A stretch of DNA of 39,643 nt from Gemmatimonadota bacterium (GTDB taxonomy: Bacteria; Gemmatimonadota; Gemmatimonadetes; Longimicrobiales; Gaopeijiaceae), in contig JADFRS010000016.1 of assembly GCA_022561145.1 (NCBI GenBank), positions 1-39,643 of the forward strand, given 5' to 3'. The translations under genes and the position numbers were made by a program. Within the stretch, counting starts at the first letter, position 1. Every line of letters begins with the position of its first letter. The notes under the pieces were generated by a model. That model saw only the letters and a list, made by a program, of their open reading frames with translations. It was not told where the DNA came from and did no database searches. Positions 24,386-32,983 of this stretch are shown here, in pieces.

Positions 24386-24598
24386 ATGATGCGTACCAAG
24401 GGAACGGTTAAGTGGTTCAACGACCAAAAGGGATTTGGATTCATTACGCCCGAGGGGGAGGGTGAAAAGGACTGTTTTGTCCACCACTCCGCCATCCAGG
24501 CTGAGGGATTCAAAACCCTCAACGAGGGTGACCAGGTTGAGTTCGAAGTGGTCGAGGGCACCAAAGGCCCGGCCGCGGAGAACGTCGTTCGAATCTAG
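24386..24598 (+). CDS. Cold shock protein, CspA family (copy 2)
   Basis: A protein of 70 residues (69 if ATG 24389 is used), one cold shock domain with RNP1 KGFGFI and RNP2 CFVHHS intact. Two ATGs follow CCAAGGAG; both are plausible. The nearest relative in the window is the gene at 7936. Copy 2 has a two-residue insertion (PEGEGEKD) after RNP1. It acts as an RNA chaperone, probably cold- or growth-phase-controlled via its leader. A strong terminator follows, so this is a monocistronic unit. Confidence 0.97.
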   Translation: MMRTKGTVKWFNDQKGFGFITPEGEGEKDCFVHHSAIQAEGFKTLNEGDQVEFEVVEGTKGPAAENVVRI

Positions 24599-24632
24599 TA
24601 GTTCCTATAAGCACCGGGCCTTCGGCCCTCTG

Positions 24633-24671
24633 GAGGCCGCCCCGATCGCTCGGGGCGGCCTCTTGCTTCTT
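24633..24671 (+). terminator. Rho-independent terminator after cold shock gene 2
   Basis: A perfect 13-bp stem, GAGGCCGCCCCGA (24633-24645) with TCGGGGCGGCCTC (24650-24662), has loop TCGC and a T-rich tail TCTTGCTTCTT. A smaller hairpin, GGGCC-TTC-GGCCC, lies just before it. Confidence 0.9.
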
Positions 24672-24713
24672 GAGATTCACCCGGACCTCGCGATCCGGGG
24701 CACATTCGTGGTT

Positions 24714-26234
24714 TCACGCGGCCTGCAGCGGGCTTGGTTTCTCTTCCGCTCTAGCCGCGCCCACCCACGCGCCAACCCTGGCCACAAGAGAGTACCCGGC
24801 CACGAACGCGTAGCCTGCCATCAGCGCGACGTGCAACGGCACAAAGGCGACGGCACCGATCTGGTAGTCCATCCATAGCGCCGCTCCAAAGTAGAGTGTG
24901 AACAGCGATTCGATCACCGTCACAGCCAACGGGTGGGAAGACCGGTAGCCGGAGGCCACGCCTTGGGCTCCCCGCTTAGGAGTACGCACGAACTCGCCCG
25001 GGCCGCCGAAGAAACCCTGAAAGAGGGCGACCGTCTGGTAGAACATGATGCCAAGCAGCGTCATCAGCGTGCCCGGGAACAGCCACGCGAACGCCCAGGC
25101 ACGCCGGACCTTCCCCTCCATGTGGTACCCAAGAACCACAGCCACAAAGTGCATCCATATGAATAGGCTTATGAGCCCGAACGAAGTATCGATGATGTAG
25201 TCCGGGAAGGTTCCGGTCCCATAAACAATCCAGGCCAAGGGAACGCTGAGGACCGTGCAGATGAAGGCCGCCAGGTACACGAATATGTTGCAGATATCCG
25301 CGTAGGCATGTGCTTTCACCAAGCGCGGGAGACGGGCGCGGAACAGGCGGCCGTTCAGCTTTCGGAGTACCTGCGCCTTCCCCTTCGTCCACCGAAATTG
25401 CTGCTCCTTGAAGTCGTCCAGGGACAATGGCAATTCCGCCTCGGCCACCACATCGTGCGCATAGTGAATTTTCCAGCCGCCGAGCTGTGCCCGGAAGCAG
25501 AGGTCGAGGTCCTCAGCCAGGGTCTCCCCGGACCATCCACCGGCGTCTTCGATGCAGGCCTTCCTCAAGATCCCACCCGAACCGTTGAAGCGAATGAGAT
25601 AAGCGGCGAACGCCCGGCCCGGCTGCTCCACGTGGTAAAATCCGTCCAGTAGAATCGCCTGCATACGCGTGATGAAGGAGTGGCGCAGGTTCAGGTGACC
25701 CCAACGACCCTGGACGATCCCCACGCTCGGATCCTCGAAGTAGGGCATCATGCGTCGCAGAAAGTCCGGGCTGGGCAGGAAATCAGCGTCGAAGATCGCG
25801 ATGTAGTCCCCTCTCGCAGCCTCGGTGCCCGCCGCGAGGGCGCCCGCCTTGAACCCCGCCCGTTCCTGGCGACGGAGAGCCTTGATGTCGAGCCCCTTGG
25901 CACGCCACTCCTCGACCTTGTCGCTCACGATTCGCGCGGTTTCGTCCGTGGAGTCGTCCAGCACCTGAATCTCCAACCGATCCGGGGGCCACTCGAACCG
26001 AGCAACAGCGTCGATGACCTGCGCAGCGACCGTACGCTCGTTATAAAGCGCAATCTGAACGGTAACGTACGGTAGGTCGGGAGCCCCTTCAGGTATTGGT
26101 GGAGCGATCAGCCGGTCGCGCTTTCGCACCCATCGGTAGTAGTGAATCAACAGATGAGCCTGAAACAACGAGTACACTGTGATGAGGACGAGTCCGAAGA
26201 GGTAGACTCCGAAGAGAATTCGTTGCCAGGTCAT
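24714..26234 (-). CDS. Family 2 glycosyltransferase, cellulose-synthase-like membrane enzyme
   Basis: A protein of 506 residues. An N-terminal membrane helix (about 5-30) precedes a GT-A domain (about 53-290). Its motifs are VQIALYNE, VLDDSTDET, F148-D-A-D151 (DxD), TLAE241-D242-LDL (acceptor-site ED), and Q278-QFRW282 (QxxRW). The motifs of processive beta-glycosyltransferases are all present. Four to five membrane helices follow, plus a loop (GYRSSHPLAVTVIE) and a short basic tail. It resembles CESA-type/beta-mannan synthases rather than chitin synthases by overall form. The product is unknown; an exopolysaccharide is likely. No bcsB, bcsC or PilZ gene is adjacent. Confidence 0.92.
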   Translation of the reverse strand: MTWQRILFGVYLFGLVLITVYSLFQAHLLIHYYRWVRKRDRLIAPPIPEGAPDLPYVTVQIALYNERTVAAQVIDAVARFEWPPDRLEIQVLDDSTDETARIVSDKVEEWRAKGLDIKALRRQERAGFKAGALAAGTEAARGDYIAIFDADFLPSPDFLRRMMPYFEDPSVGIVQGRWGHLNLRHSFITRMQAILLDGFYHVEQPGRAFAAYLIRFNGSGGILRKACIEDAGGWSGETLAEDLDLCFRAQLGGWKIHYAHDVVAEAELPLSLDDFKEQQFRWTKGKAQVLRKLNGRLFRARLPRLVKAHAYADICNIFVYLAAFICTVLSVPLAWIVYGTGTFPDYIIDTSFGLISLFIWMHFVAVVLGYHMEGKVRRAWAFAWLFPGTLMTLLGIMFYQTVALFQGFFGGPGEFVRTPKRGAQGVASGYRSSHPLAVTVIESLFTLYFGAALWMDYQIGAVAFVPLHVALMAGYAFVAGYSLVARVGAWVGAARAEEKPSPLQAA

Positions 26235-26548
26235 GACTCGAGGGTGAAAGGTTCGGGGAGGATCGGGCGCTCCGTAACGCGCTCCGAGGCCCAGAGCTCC
26301 CGGCTGGAGACGGCAGGCCGAAGCTGGGACGAACTAACATAGCCTACGCAGGAAGCGGGGGAAAATCGCCAGGCCTCTCCACGCGGGAAGAGCAGACCTT
26401 CTACCAGTTCGGCGGCCGTGCTAAAGAGCCTTCGCGGTTGCAGCCCGCTACCCTTCTGGAGTTCCAGACATTTGCCCGGGAACTGGAGCACGAGTCTGGT
26501 ATGGTGATGAGCCTCCCGGAGCGGCGGTCCGGCGGGACCGCCCCGAGG
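26235..26548. other. Non-coding stretch between GT2 and cold shock gene 3, with GC-rich hairpin
   Basis: No gene is seen. At 26510-26550 a hairpin (GGCGGTCC 26523-26530, loop GGCG, GGACCGCC 26535-26542, with outer AGCCTC/GAGGCT pairing) lies just past the cold shock gene 3 stop. It is a probable terminator or 3' stabiliser on the minus strand, though there is no T tract after it. Confidence 0.4.
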
Positions 26549-26767
26549 CTAATCTTCTGCGTCTACTCGGGTCACGTCGGCCGCGGCCGGGCCTTTCTGC
26601 CCTTCAACGATCTCGAACTCGACCTTCTCTCCCTCGTTCAGCGTCTTGAAGCCCTCTCCGCGGATAGCGGAGTGGTGAACGAAGCAGTCGCCACTACCAT
26701 CATCCTTCTGAAGGAACCCAAAGCCTTTTTTCTCGTCGAACCATTTCACAGTGCCGGTGATGCGCAT
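26549..26767 (-). CDS. Cold shock protein, CspA family (copy 3)
   Basis: A protein of 72 residues with an intact cold shock domain (RNP1 KGFGFL, RNP2 CFVHHS) and an acidic extension at the end (VDAED). More distant from copies 1 and 2 than they are from each other, and on the other strand. Its upstream region lacks the conserved leader block of copies 1 and 2; instead TGAGG lies 9 bases before ATG 26767. It is divergent from the outer-membrane barrel gene at 27031. Confidence 0.96.
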   Translation of the reverse strand: MRITGTVKWFDEKKGFGFLQKDDGSGDCFVHHSAIRGEGFKTLNEGEKVEFEIVEGQKGPAAADVTRVDAED

Positions 26768-27030
26768 CGCTCGTTACCTCAGCTCTCGGTGGTGGTGGTG
26801 GTAGTTCCAGAAAGAGGATGTCCTCACATCAGTGGAAGCAGTCTGGGGGGGGTGACAGAGCTCAAGATGGGCGTGTGCGCCGGACCGAGGCAAGAGTGTT
26901 CTTGATGACCCCCTCTCCCACTGCGACCCTCGACCCGTGATCACACTCTGAGTATCGTCCTTCCATACGACGTCAGTCCAGGCCTTGGAGTGCCCGCCCG
27001 GAAGCCCCGAGAGTGGGAGGAGGCACCCCC

Positions 27031-27642
27031 ATGCATGTCCATCCGGTAATCGCCTCGAGGGCCGTCGCCGACTGCGGTCACCTGGCACTACTCACCATGG
27101 GCGCTGCGCTCGGAATCTCACTTTTCGCCGGCGATGGCGCCGCGCAACAGCACCACATCAGTGTCGGAGCCGGTTGGTACAACCCGGGCGACGACGATTT
27201 TCGGGAAACCGAGGCCGGCCCTGGCCTGGACATCGCGGTGCGGTTCGCGGCCGGTGAGCGCTTGTATCTCGCGTTCGGGGGCCAGTGGAACTCGAACGGA
27301 GTGGACTTCTCGGGCGACGACTGGACCGTGCTGGCGATCTTCGTCGAGCCCAGCCTGGCGCTTGCCACCGGTGGGGCAGTCGAGCCGTTCATCGCGGGAC
27401 GGGTCGGGTGGCTGAGACAGTCGATTACCGCCCCCTCGGGCCACCGCGCCGGCAATGGCGTGGGTTTCGGAGGCTTCGTGGGTTTGCGCATTCCCTTCGC
27501 TAGCCGGCTAGCAGTCGAAGTGGCGGCACCGTTCTACCGAGTCTCGTTCGGTGATGTGGAAGTTGACAGCGTGGAGCGGCCCGACTCGGACAGCTCGGGG
27601 CGAGTCTTCGGAATCCGCGTGGCACTGAACATCGGATTCTAG
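27031..27642 (+). CDS. Outer membrane beta-barrel protein, unknown role
   Basis: A protein of 203 residues. Signal peptide to about residue 39 (ending DGAAQQ). The mature part has alternating hydrophobic strands with Gly turns: HHISVGAGWYNPGDD, LDIAVRFAAGERLYLAFGGQWNS, VLAIFVEPSLALATGGAVEPFIAGRVGWL, GVGFGGFVGLRIPFASRLAVEV, and a final strand GIRVALNIGF with terminal aromatic Phe, as recognised by BAM. Eight-stranded OmpA/OmpW-like in size. GGGAGGAGG precedes ATG 27031. Role unknown. Confidence 0.85.
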   Translation: MHVHPVIASRAVADCGHLALLTMGAALGISLFAGDGAAQQHHISVGAGWYNPGDDDFRETEAGPGLDIAVRFAAGERLYLAFGGQWNSNGVDFSGDDWTVLAIFVEPSLALATGGAVEPFIAGRVGWLRQSITAPSGHRAGNGVGFGGFVGLRIPFASRLAVEVAAPFYRVSFGDVEVDSVERPDSDSSGRVFGIRVALNIGF

Positions 27643-27646
27643 CACC

Positions 27647-28198
27647 CTGAACGTTCTTGCCCCGGCCGACCGCAAGGCGCTACTCCGATACGCACGGAGT
27701 ACGCTAGAGGCTCACCTGGGTGGCGATCCACTCCCGCCCGATCCGGTCGGCTCGCTCGCGATCACGGACATCCGCGCGTCTTTTGTGACTTTGCGCGTGC
27801 GTGCTACAGGGGACCTGAGGGGTTGCATCGGCGAGTCCAAGCCGAGATGGCCATTGTTCCAATCCGTCGGCCGCGCCTCAGTGTCGGCGGCAACCGCCGA
27901 CCCACGCTTCGCCCCGGTCACCCCCGGCGAACTCTCCTCGTTGACCATCGCGATCAGCGCCCTGGACCCGCTCTTGCCGATCGAGGCGAGCGAGATCGAG
28001 GTGGGCCGGCACGGAGTCCTTATCACCGGAGAGCGCGGCTCCTCGTTGCTCCTGCCACACGTTCCGAGCGCCTTCGGCTGGGACCGCGAGGAGTTCCTGG
28101 CCCGGCTTTGCGAGAAGGCTGGTCTCGCACGCGACGCATGGACCGCTCCCGACCTACGGCTTTTCGGGTTCGAGGCCGATACCTGGGAGGAGGACTAA
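27647..28198 (+). CDS. AMMECR1-domain protein with a non-canonical or unidentified start
   Basis: About 183 residues from CTG 27647 to the stop. The AMMECR1 signature is LRGCIG (in VRATGDLRGCIGESKPRWPLF), followed by AATADPRFAPVTPGEL, ISALDPLLPI, GSSLLLPHVPSAFGWDREEFLARLCEKAGL and RLFGFEAD. The family is conserved in bacteria, archaea and animals; it is often next to MEMO and radical-SAM genes, and its function is unclear. The frame is open upstream to TGA 27626 but contains no ATG, GTG or TTG before GTG 27785, which would cut off the first 46 residues. CTG is therefore the best start, with a possible frameshift at the 5' end as an alternative. Confidence 0.82.
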   Translation: MNVLAPADRKALLRYARSTLEAHLGGDPLPPDPVGSLAITDIRASFVTLRVRATGDLRGCIGESKPRWPLFQSVGRASVSAATADPRFAPVTPGELSSLTIAISALDPLLPIEASEIEVGRHGVLITGERGSSLLLPHVPSAFGWDREEFLARLCEKAGLARDAWTAPDLRLFGFEADTWEED

Positions 28199-28209
28199 AT
28201 GGAGTCGCC

Positions 28210-30261
28210 ATGCAGACCGGTCAGAACGGCAGCCCGACGAACGGCGGGCTGGCGGAGTCGTTCGATGGGGCCGTAGACCTTTTCCGGCGGGGTGCGCTGG
28301 GGGAAGCCGGCGAGCGTTGTCGGGTGATATTGAAAGAATGGCCCAACCATGCCGCCGCGTTGAACCTTCTGGGTGTTCTCGCCGCGCGTTCCGGTGACGC
28401 GGCTACGGCGGTCGAACTCATAGGTCTCGCCGTTCACACGGACCCTCGCAACGCGGAATTCCTCACCAATCTCGGCCTCGCCTACCGCGAGGCAAATGAG
28501 TTGGACCGCGCCGAAGAAACACTGAGGGCCGCGCTGGAGCTCGCGCCGGGGAACGGACACATCCTCCACAACCTCTCCCTGACCCTGAGCCTCATGGGTC
28601 GCGACCTGGAGGAGCTGCAAACGCTCTGGACATGGGTGCAACATCGTCCCGACGATCAGGCCGCGTGGATTTCCTTCACCGACGCCTTCGCGATGGCCAA
28701 CTTCTCTCGCGCCAGTGACGTTCCGGTTCTCCGCGAAGTGCTGCGAACCTGTTTTCTCAAGGATGGGATCGAGCACCAACGGCTCGCACGGGCCGCAGCA
28801 CACCTGCTGCGCCAACACCAGCCAGTCGGCGAACTGCTCGACCTCGCCAGCCAGCGTGCCGAGGCGCCCTTGGCCGAGGCGCTCAGGAACCCCAAGTCGC
28901 TCGAGTCGCTGTCGGACCCCCTCCTCCTGGCCGCACTAGGGCGGGTCGCCCTCCCGGATCCGGGAATGGAAATCCTGCTGACCGGTGTGCGGCGCGCACT
29001 GCTCGAAGCGGCGCTTGCGGCCACCCTCGATGACGGACCAGCTCTGTCACGCTCCGAGCTCATTTTCGCACTTGCGAGGCATTGCTATCTCAACGGGTAT
29101 GTCTTCTTCGTCACCGACGAGGAACGTGACATGGTGGAGAGCCTCGCGCTCGGGCTGGCGGACAAGGGGGTCGCCAGCGACCCATCACACCGGGAAGCCA
29201 TTGGCGTGCTGGCGAGCTACTTCCCCCTCGTGGCCTGGGACCAGATCGCCGAAGTCGTGAGCCTCGGAACCTCGCATGTCAGCGAGAGCTTCACCGCAAT
29301 CCTCGAGCAACAGATCGCCGAGCCACTCGAAGAGCTGGAGCTCATCGGCACCATACGGTCGATCGGCGCCGCCCAAGGCGCGGTTTCCCAGGCCGTCCAA
29401 GAGCAGTACGAGGAGAGCCCTTACCCCCGCTGGAGGTCCATCAACCTGAGGGATCCTCAACCGGTGGGAGTCGTCATGGCGGGATTGTTCCCCGACGCCG
29501 AGCTAGAGCTGGATCGGCGGTTCGACGCACCGCGATTACTGATCGCGGGTTGTGGGACTGGCCGACAGGTGGTCGAGACCCATAGGCGGTTCCAGGGCGT
29601 CCACATCACGGGTGTCGACCTCAGCGCCTCGAGCCTGGCCTACGCGCTCAGGAAAGTGAACGAGTACGGCTGTCCGAACGTCGAGTTGCTCCAGGCCGAC
29701 ATTCTCACGCTCGCTGATTGGACCGAGCGTTTCCAGATCGTCGAATGCGCCGGCGTCCTGCACCATATGGAGGACCCGGTCGCGGGCTGGCGAATCCTGA
29801 CGGACCTGCTCGAGGTCGGCGGCCTCATGCGGATCGCCCTCTACAGCGAGCTGGCCCGGAGACCTGTGGTCGATGTGCGCTACTGGATCGCCGAACAGGG
29901 CTACGGGTCGCTCGACGACGACATTAGGATGTGCCGCCGGGAGCTCATCGGCGACGCTCTCGATGGCCGACAGAACCCGGTGCTCACGTGGCGCGATTTC
30001 TACCTGCTGGACGAGTGCAGAGACCTCCTTTTCCACGTCCAGGAGCACCGCTTCACGTTACCGGATATTCAAGAGATCGTGCGCGACCTCGGCCTTGAAT
30101 TGTTGGGTTTCGAACTGCCCGCAAAAATACGCCGTGACTTCAGGAAGATGTTCCCCGAGCCGGGGTCTGAGCGTTCGTTGGACCGCTGGCATGAATACGA
30201 AGTCGCCAACCCGGGCACCTTCACCGCTATGTATCAGTTTTGGCTGACCAAGCCGGCGTAG
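28210..30261 (+). CDS. TPR protein fused to class I SAM-dependent methyltransferase
   Basis: A protein of 683 residues. Residues about 15-140 hold TPR units (HAAALNLLGVLAARSGD, EFLTNLGLAYREANELDRAEETLRAALELAPGN). A helical middle region (about 150-390) follows. The methyltransferase core is about 440-600, with motif I G447-C-G-T-G451 (LLIAGCGTGRQ), ITGVDLSASSLAYA, ELLQADIL and VLHHMEDP. A linker conserved in such proteins precedes it (VQEQYEESPYPRW). Protein substrates bound through TPR repeats are plausible, but no acceptor is evident. It lies 11 bases after AMMECR1 and probably forms a two-gene operon with it. The ATG is 12 bases past the AMMECR1 stop, with GGAG near that stop. Confidence 0.88.
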   Translation: MQTGQNGSPTNGGLAESFDGAVDLFRRGALGEAGERCRVILKEWPNHAAALNLLGVLAARSGDAATAVELIGLAVHTDPRNAEFLTNLGLAYREANELDRAEETLRAALELAPGNGHILHNLSLTLSLMGRDLEELQTLWTWVQHRPDDQAAWISFTDAFAMANFSRASDVPVLREVLRTCFLKDGIEHQRLARAAAHLLRQHQPVGELLDLASQRAEAPLAEALRNPKSLESLSDPLLLAALGRVALPDPGMEILLTGVRRALLEAALAATLDDGPALSRSELIFALARHCYLNGYVFFVTDEERDMVESLALGLADKGVASDPSHREAIGVLASYFPLVAWDQIAEVVSLGTSHVSESFTAILEQQIAEPLEELELIGTIRSIGAAQGAVSQAVQEQYEESPYPRWRSINLRDPQPVGVVMAGLFPDAELELDRRFDAPRLLIAGCGTGRQVVETHRRFQGVHITGVDLSASSLAYALRKVNEYGCPNVELLQADILTLADWTERFQIVECAGVLHHMEDPVAGWRILTDLLEVGGLMRIALYSELARRPVVDVRYWIAEQGYGSLDDDIRMCRRELIGDALDGRQNPVLTWRDFYLLDECRDLLFHVQEHRFTLPDIQEIVRDLGLELLGFELPAKIRRDFRKMFPEPGSERSLDRWHEYEVANPGTFTAMYQFWLTKPA

Positions 30262-30277
30262 CAGACATCGGCACCGG

Positions 30278-30307
30278 AAAAAAAGCCCCCCCGACCCCGC
30301 GGCCGGG
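30278..30307 (-). terminator. Probable terminator of the acidic lipoprotein gene
   Basis: Minus-strand stem CCCGGCC (30307-30301) with GGTCGGG (30296-30290), loop GCGG, one G-U pair, then GGGGC and seven T (30284-30278). The T tract is 5 bases from the stem, so moderate strength. Confidence 0.55.
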
Positions 30308-30339
30308 CCCCTGCATGGTTCGCCCTAGCCAACACCGCC

Positions 30340-31128
30340 TCAGTCGTCGTCGTCTCGGTGACCATCACGATCATCGTCCTCGAACAACTCGATGGACCTT
30401 TTGATGTTCTCCTCCACCAGATCCTCGTTCTCGCCACCCTTGTTTGCACTCACGGGGTCGACGAGGATGCCCGAACCGTCTCTGAACCAGACTGACACGT
30501 CGAACTCCAACGTCAGGTTGAGTGGGGGCGACTCCGCAGTAACCTCTAGCGGGGGATCCAGGTCGATTTCCTGATCCTCATTCAGGTCCTGCAGGAAGGT
30601 GAATGGGTCTCCGCCGTTGAATACGCCCTCCACCCATATGCTCACGTCTTTGAATTCAGGATGGGCCTCGAGGAAGGCTAGATCATCAGGCGTGTCGTCG
30701 CTGGGCTTGTGGACCTCGAACTCGAGCTCGTCGTAGAACCCGGGTGGAACGTCCACGTCCCCGATCCCGATCACGCTGCCGTCCAACGGCAATTCCAGCA
30801 AGAACGGTCCTATCTCGAACTCCTCGCAATTGTTATTCGAGAAGTCGTCCTCGCATTCGTCGAACTGCCGTTCGAGCTCGATCTCGCGAATCACCAGAGC
30901 GACCCGCGTGAGCTCTAGCGTGTTGCCCTGGCCGTCCTCGAAGATGGTTGCGGCAGCAGCAGCCCCGCTGCCACCACCCAGCGCCTGGGTCGAAACAGCG
31001 GACAGCGTTACCTGAGTTCGGCCGTCGGCGCTGGCATCGGGTCCGGTCGAGCCATCACCACACGCCGCGAGAGCGACGAGCAGGGAAAGCGCTACACTTC
31101 CTGGAACTCGAAGACTACGTACCATCAT
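30340..31128 (-). CDS. Acidic exported lipoprotein (DUF4382-like)
   Basis: A protein of 262 residues with lipobox LAAC (Cys near residue 23) and a Gly/Ala-rich linker. A domain (about 60-200) has alternating strands rich in Glu/Asp, LELTRVALVIREIELERQ, LELPLDGSVIGIGDVDVPPGFYDELEFEVHKPSDD. This resembles DUF4382-type lipoproteins of Gemmatimonadota and Bacteroidota. The last residues are strongly acidic (EDDDRDGHRDDDD), a possible Ca2+-binding tail. Role unknown. ATG 31128 lies 6 bases after GGAGG. It is convergent with the methyltransferase gene. Confidence 0.78.
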   Translation of the reverse strand: MMVRSLRVPGSVALSLLVALAACGDGSTGPDASADGRTQVTLSAVSTQALGGGSGAAAAATIFEDGQGNTLELTRVALVIREIELERQFDECEDDFSNNNCEEFEIGPFLLELPLDGSVIGIGDVDVPPGFYDELEFEVHKPSDDTPDDLAFLEAHPEFKDVSIWVEGVFNGGDPFTFLQDLNEDQEIDLDPPLEVTAESPPLNLTLEFDVSVWFRDGSGILVDPVSANKGGENEDLVEENIKRSIELFEDDDRDGHRDDDD

Positions 31129-31669
31129 GACTCACCTCCGAATGTGCTGGCCTGGGCCTAGGCCGTCTTCCTCCCTATGAGGAGGAGTCCGGGAAAACTG
31201 GTACAGGAATCGTGCCAGCACTGACGAATGGGGGGGCTCACAATCATGGCGGGAACGCTTGGGTGGACCGGGGCACCCAGGAACAGTCGATCCTGGGAAA
31301 AAGGGTTCAAACTTCAGGACTTGTCGTTCCCTCGATCGCCCCCGCGATCCCCACCGCTGATCACTCCGAATCGGCCGGGCTACACAGCTCCTGTGAGGCC
31401 CGTCGCATATAGCCCCAGAGGTCCGCATCAGTATCGAGCGCGTGTCCACTCAACACTTTCTCCGGTCCCTGCGGAGTACTGTCCAGTCCACGGACCGTAA
31501 TCTATCGCTACCATGGTAACATGATAATCAATGCGTTCGCATTCGAGTCCCAGTACGAGCGGAGTCGCTGCACGACGCTCGACCCGTGGTATCGCCCGCG
31601 ACACTTCGGGTGTATGTCTAGGAGTAAACCGCCGGCGAACAGCCCCCCACCCCAGCCGTCCGAAGGCGC
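31129..31669. other. Long non-coding stretch between divergent genes
   Basis: About 540 bases without a supportable gene; frames of 60-100 codons on both strands have no ribosome binding site and no protein-like pattern. A 10-base perfect palindrome TACCATGGTA is at 31509-31518, close to where promoters of the plus-strand gene would be, so an operator is possible. No tRNA or repeat was seen. Confidence 0.4.
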
Positions 31670-32173
31670 ATGCCGAAAGCGAAGAAGGACACCGAAGGGT
31701 TCGACCCGTCCACCCTCACCCATACCGTGCGACCAGTACGCTTCCTCGAGCTTTGGACGCAAGGCGGGTGGGCGGTAAAGATGTACGGCATCTCCACAGA
31801 GGACGAGCGGCCGCATCCGAGGCTGGTCGAGGCCGCACGAGAGATCGCCGTGTCGTGCCTACCGCATCCTCCCCTCACCGCGGAGCGCTACGGCGCCGCG
31901 TTCGTCATCGTCCACGAAGCCCCTGCGTTCTTCAACACCGTGACCGTGGCCTGGTGGGAACGAGTGAACGAGCTGCGCCACCATGTCTTCCGCGCTCAGC
32001 CCGAGGCACCTACACGCTTCAACGATATCACGGGTTCCGGGGAATCCACTTGTGTGTGGGAGCTGAGGATTCAGGCATTCGAGCGCGAGGCCTGGCTCCT
32101 GCATGTGCTCCGAAACAAGGATGGACCCGACCTGGACGGATATCTGGCACAGGGGTTTTCCGGCAACGTTTGA
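31670..32173 (+). CDS. Conserved hypothetical protein
   Basis: A protein of 167 residues. Aromatic-rich and conserved in style: LELWTQGGWAVKMYGI, PHPRLVEAAREIA, GAAFVIVHEAPAFFNTVTVAWWERVNELRHHVFRA, TCVWELRIQAFEREAWLLHVLRN, and a final YLAQGF. I recall proteins of this pattern as uncharacterised but widespread in Proteobacteria and other phyla. No signal peptide or membrane segment. ATG 31670 starts the frame; no strong ribosome binding site is evident. Confidence 0.8.
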   Translation: MPKAKKDTEGFDPSTLTHTVRPVRFLELWTQGGWAVKMYGISTEDERPHPRLVEAAREIAVSCLPHPPLTAERYGAAFVIVHEAPAFFNTVTVAWWERVNELRHHVFRAQPEAPTRFNDITGSGESTCVWELRIQAFEREAWLLHVLRNKDGPDLDGYLAQGFSGNV

Positions 32174-32269
32174 CCGCTCGCAAGCGCTTGTGCCGGCCCC
32201 CCTGCCACCTCAACTTGCTCAGACACGGCCTTCCGGCACCCGTACACCCAGGTGAGTGAGTAGCAACTC

Positions 32270-32983
32270 TTGATTCGCCTTATCGTCGCCACCTCGTTCC
32301 TTTTCGTATCGGTCGCTCTCATCGGGGGGGGGCTCATGTTGGGAGCCGCTACCCCTACCGGTGGACTGCTGACGAATCTAGGGACCGAGGTCTTCGGCAT
32401 CCTGGTCACGGTGGCGGTGGTCGAGTGGCTGTTCGAGCGACGGAGACTGCAGGATAAGGCACGCGAGTTGGCATGGAGCGTCCTCCATTCCCTCGAACGC
32501 GCCGTATGGATCTGGCAGGGCGGGCCGCAGCGGATAGAGACCGACGAACTCCTCGGCATCATCGCCGGCATTCGCTCGACCGATCCGATATCGCGTTTCA
32601 CCAAGGCGCTTCTCGTCAACCTCGGGACGCAGTGCCGCGAAGCCTTGGACAAGGATCCACAATCGGTACGCAGCCTGAGCAGGCTCAAGGTGAGCCTGGA
32701 AGACCTCTCCAGCCTTCGGACGTTGCGCGACGGCGATTCGGCGGTGTCCGTCCGTATGGTCTCGGAGATCCTCGAAGCGGGCACCACGGGCCTCGCCCGG
32801 CTGCTGGGGAAGTCCACACAGCGGCTGCCCTCCGGGCTCATCCGAGGGCGTGACGCCAGCGAAGAGGCTCAACAAGAGCGGCACTTCGACCTGGGTGCCA
32901 TCCCACCGCCAACCCCGGAACGCCCTGTGGACATTCCCGTGCCCGAAGGCCCCGCGACCCAACCAACCCCAGATCCGGCGTGA
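32270..32983 (+). CDS. Membrane protein with helical cytoplasmic domain, unknown function
   Basis: A protein of 237 residues from TTG 32270. Two membrane segments (about 2-28 and 33-55) are followed by a helical domain (about 60-190) with Leu/Arg-rich helices (RSLSRLKVSLEDLSSLRTLRDG). A Pro-rich C-terminus (PPTPERPVDIPVPEGPATQPTPDPA) resembles a flexible tether. No family recognised. The TTG start is weakly supported (AGGTGA 13 bases upstream). Its stop overlaps the start of the arginase-like gene (TGATG), so the two are translationally coupled. Confidence 0.7.
   Translation: MIRLIVATSFLFVSVALIGGGLMLGAATPTGGLLTNLGTEVFGILVTVAVVEWLFERRRLQDKARELAWSVLHSLERAVWIWQGGPQRIETDELLGIIAGIRSTDPISRFTKALLVNLGTQCREALDKDPQSVRSLSRLKVSLEDLSSLRTLRDGDSAVSVRMVSEILEAGTTGLARLLGKSTQRLPSGLIRGRDASEEAQQERHFDLGAIPPPTPERPVDIPVPEGPATQPTPDPA

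Noticed and set aside
31300-31330. GGTTCAAAC text resembling a tRNA T-loop
   Set aside because: The flanking bases do not form a T-stem, and no acceptor or anticodon stem fits around it.
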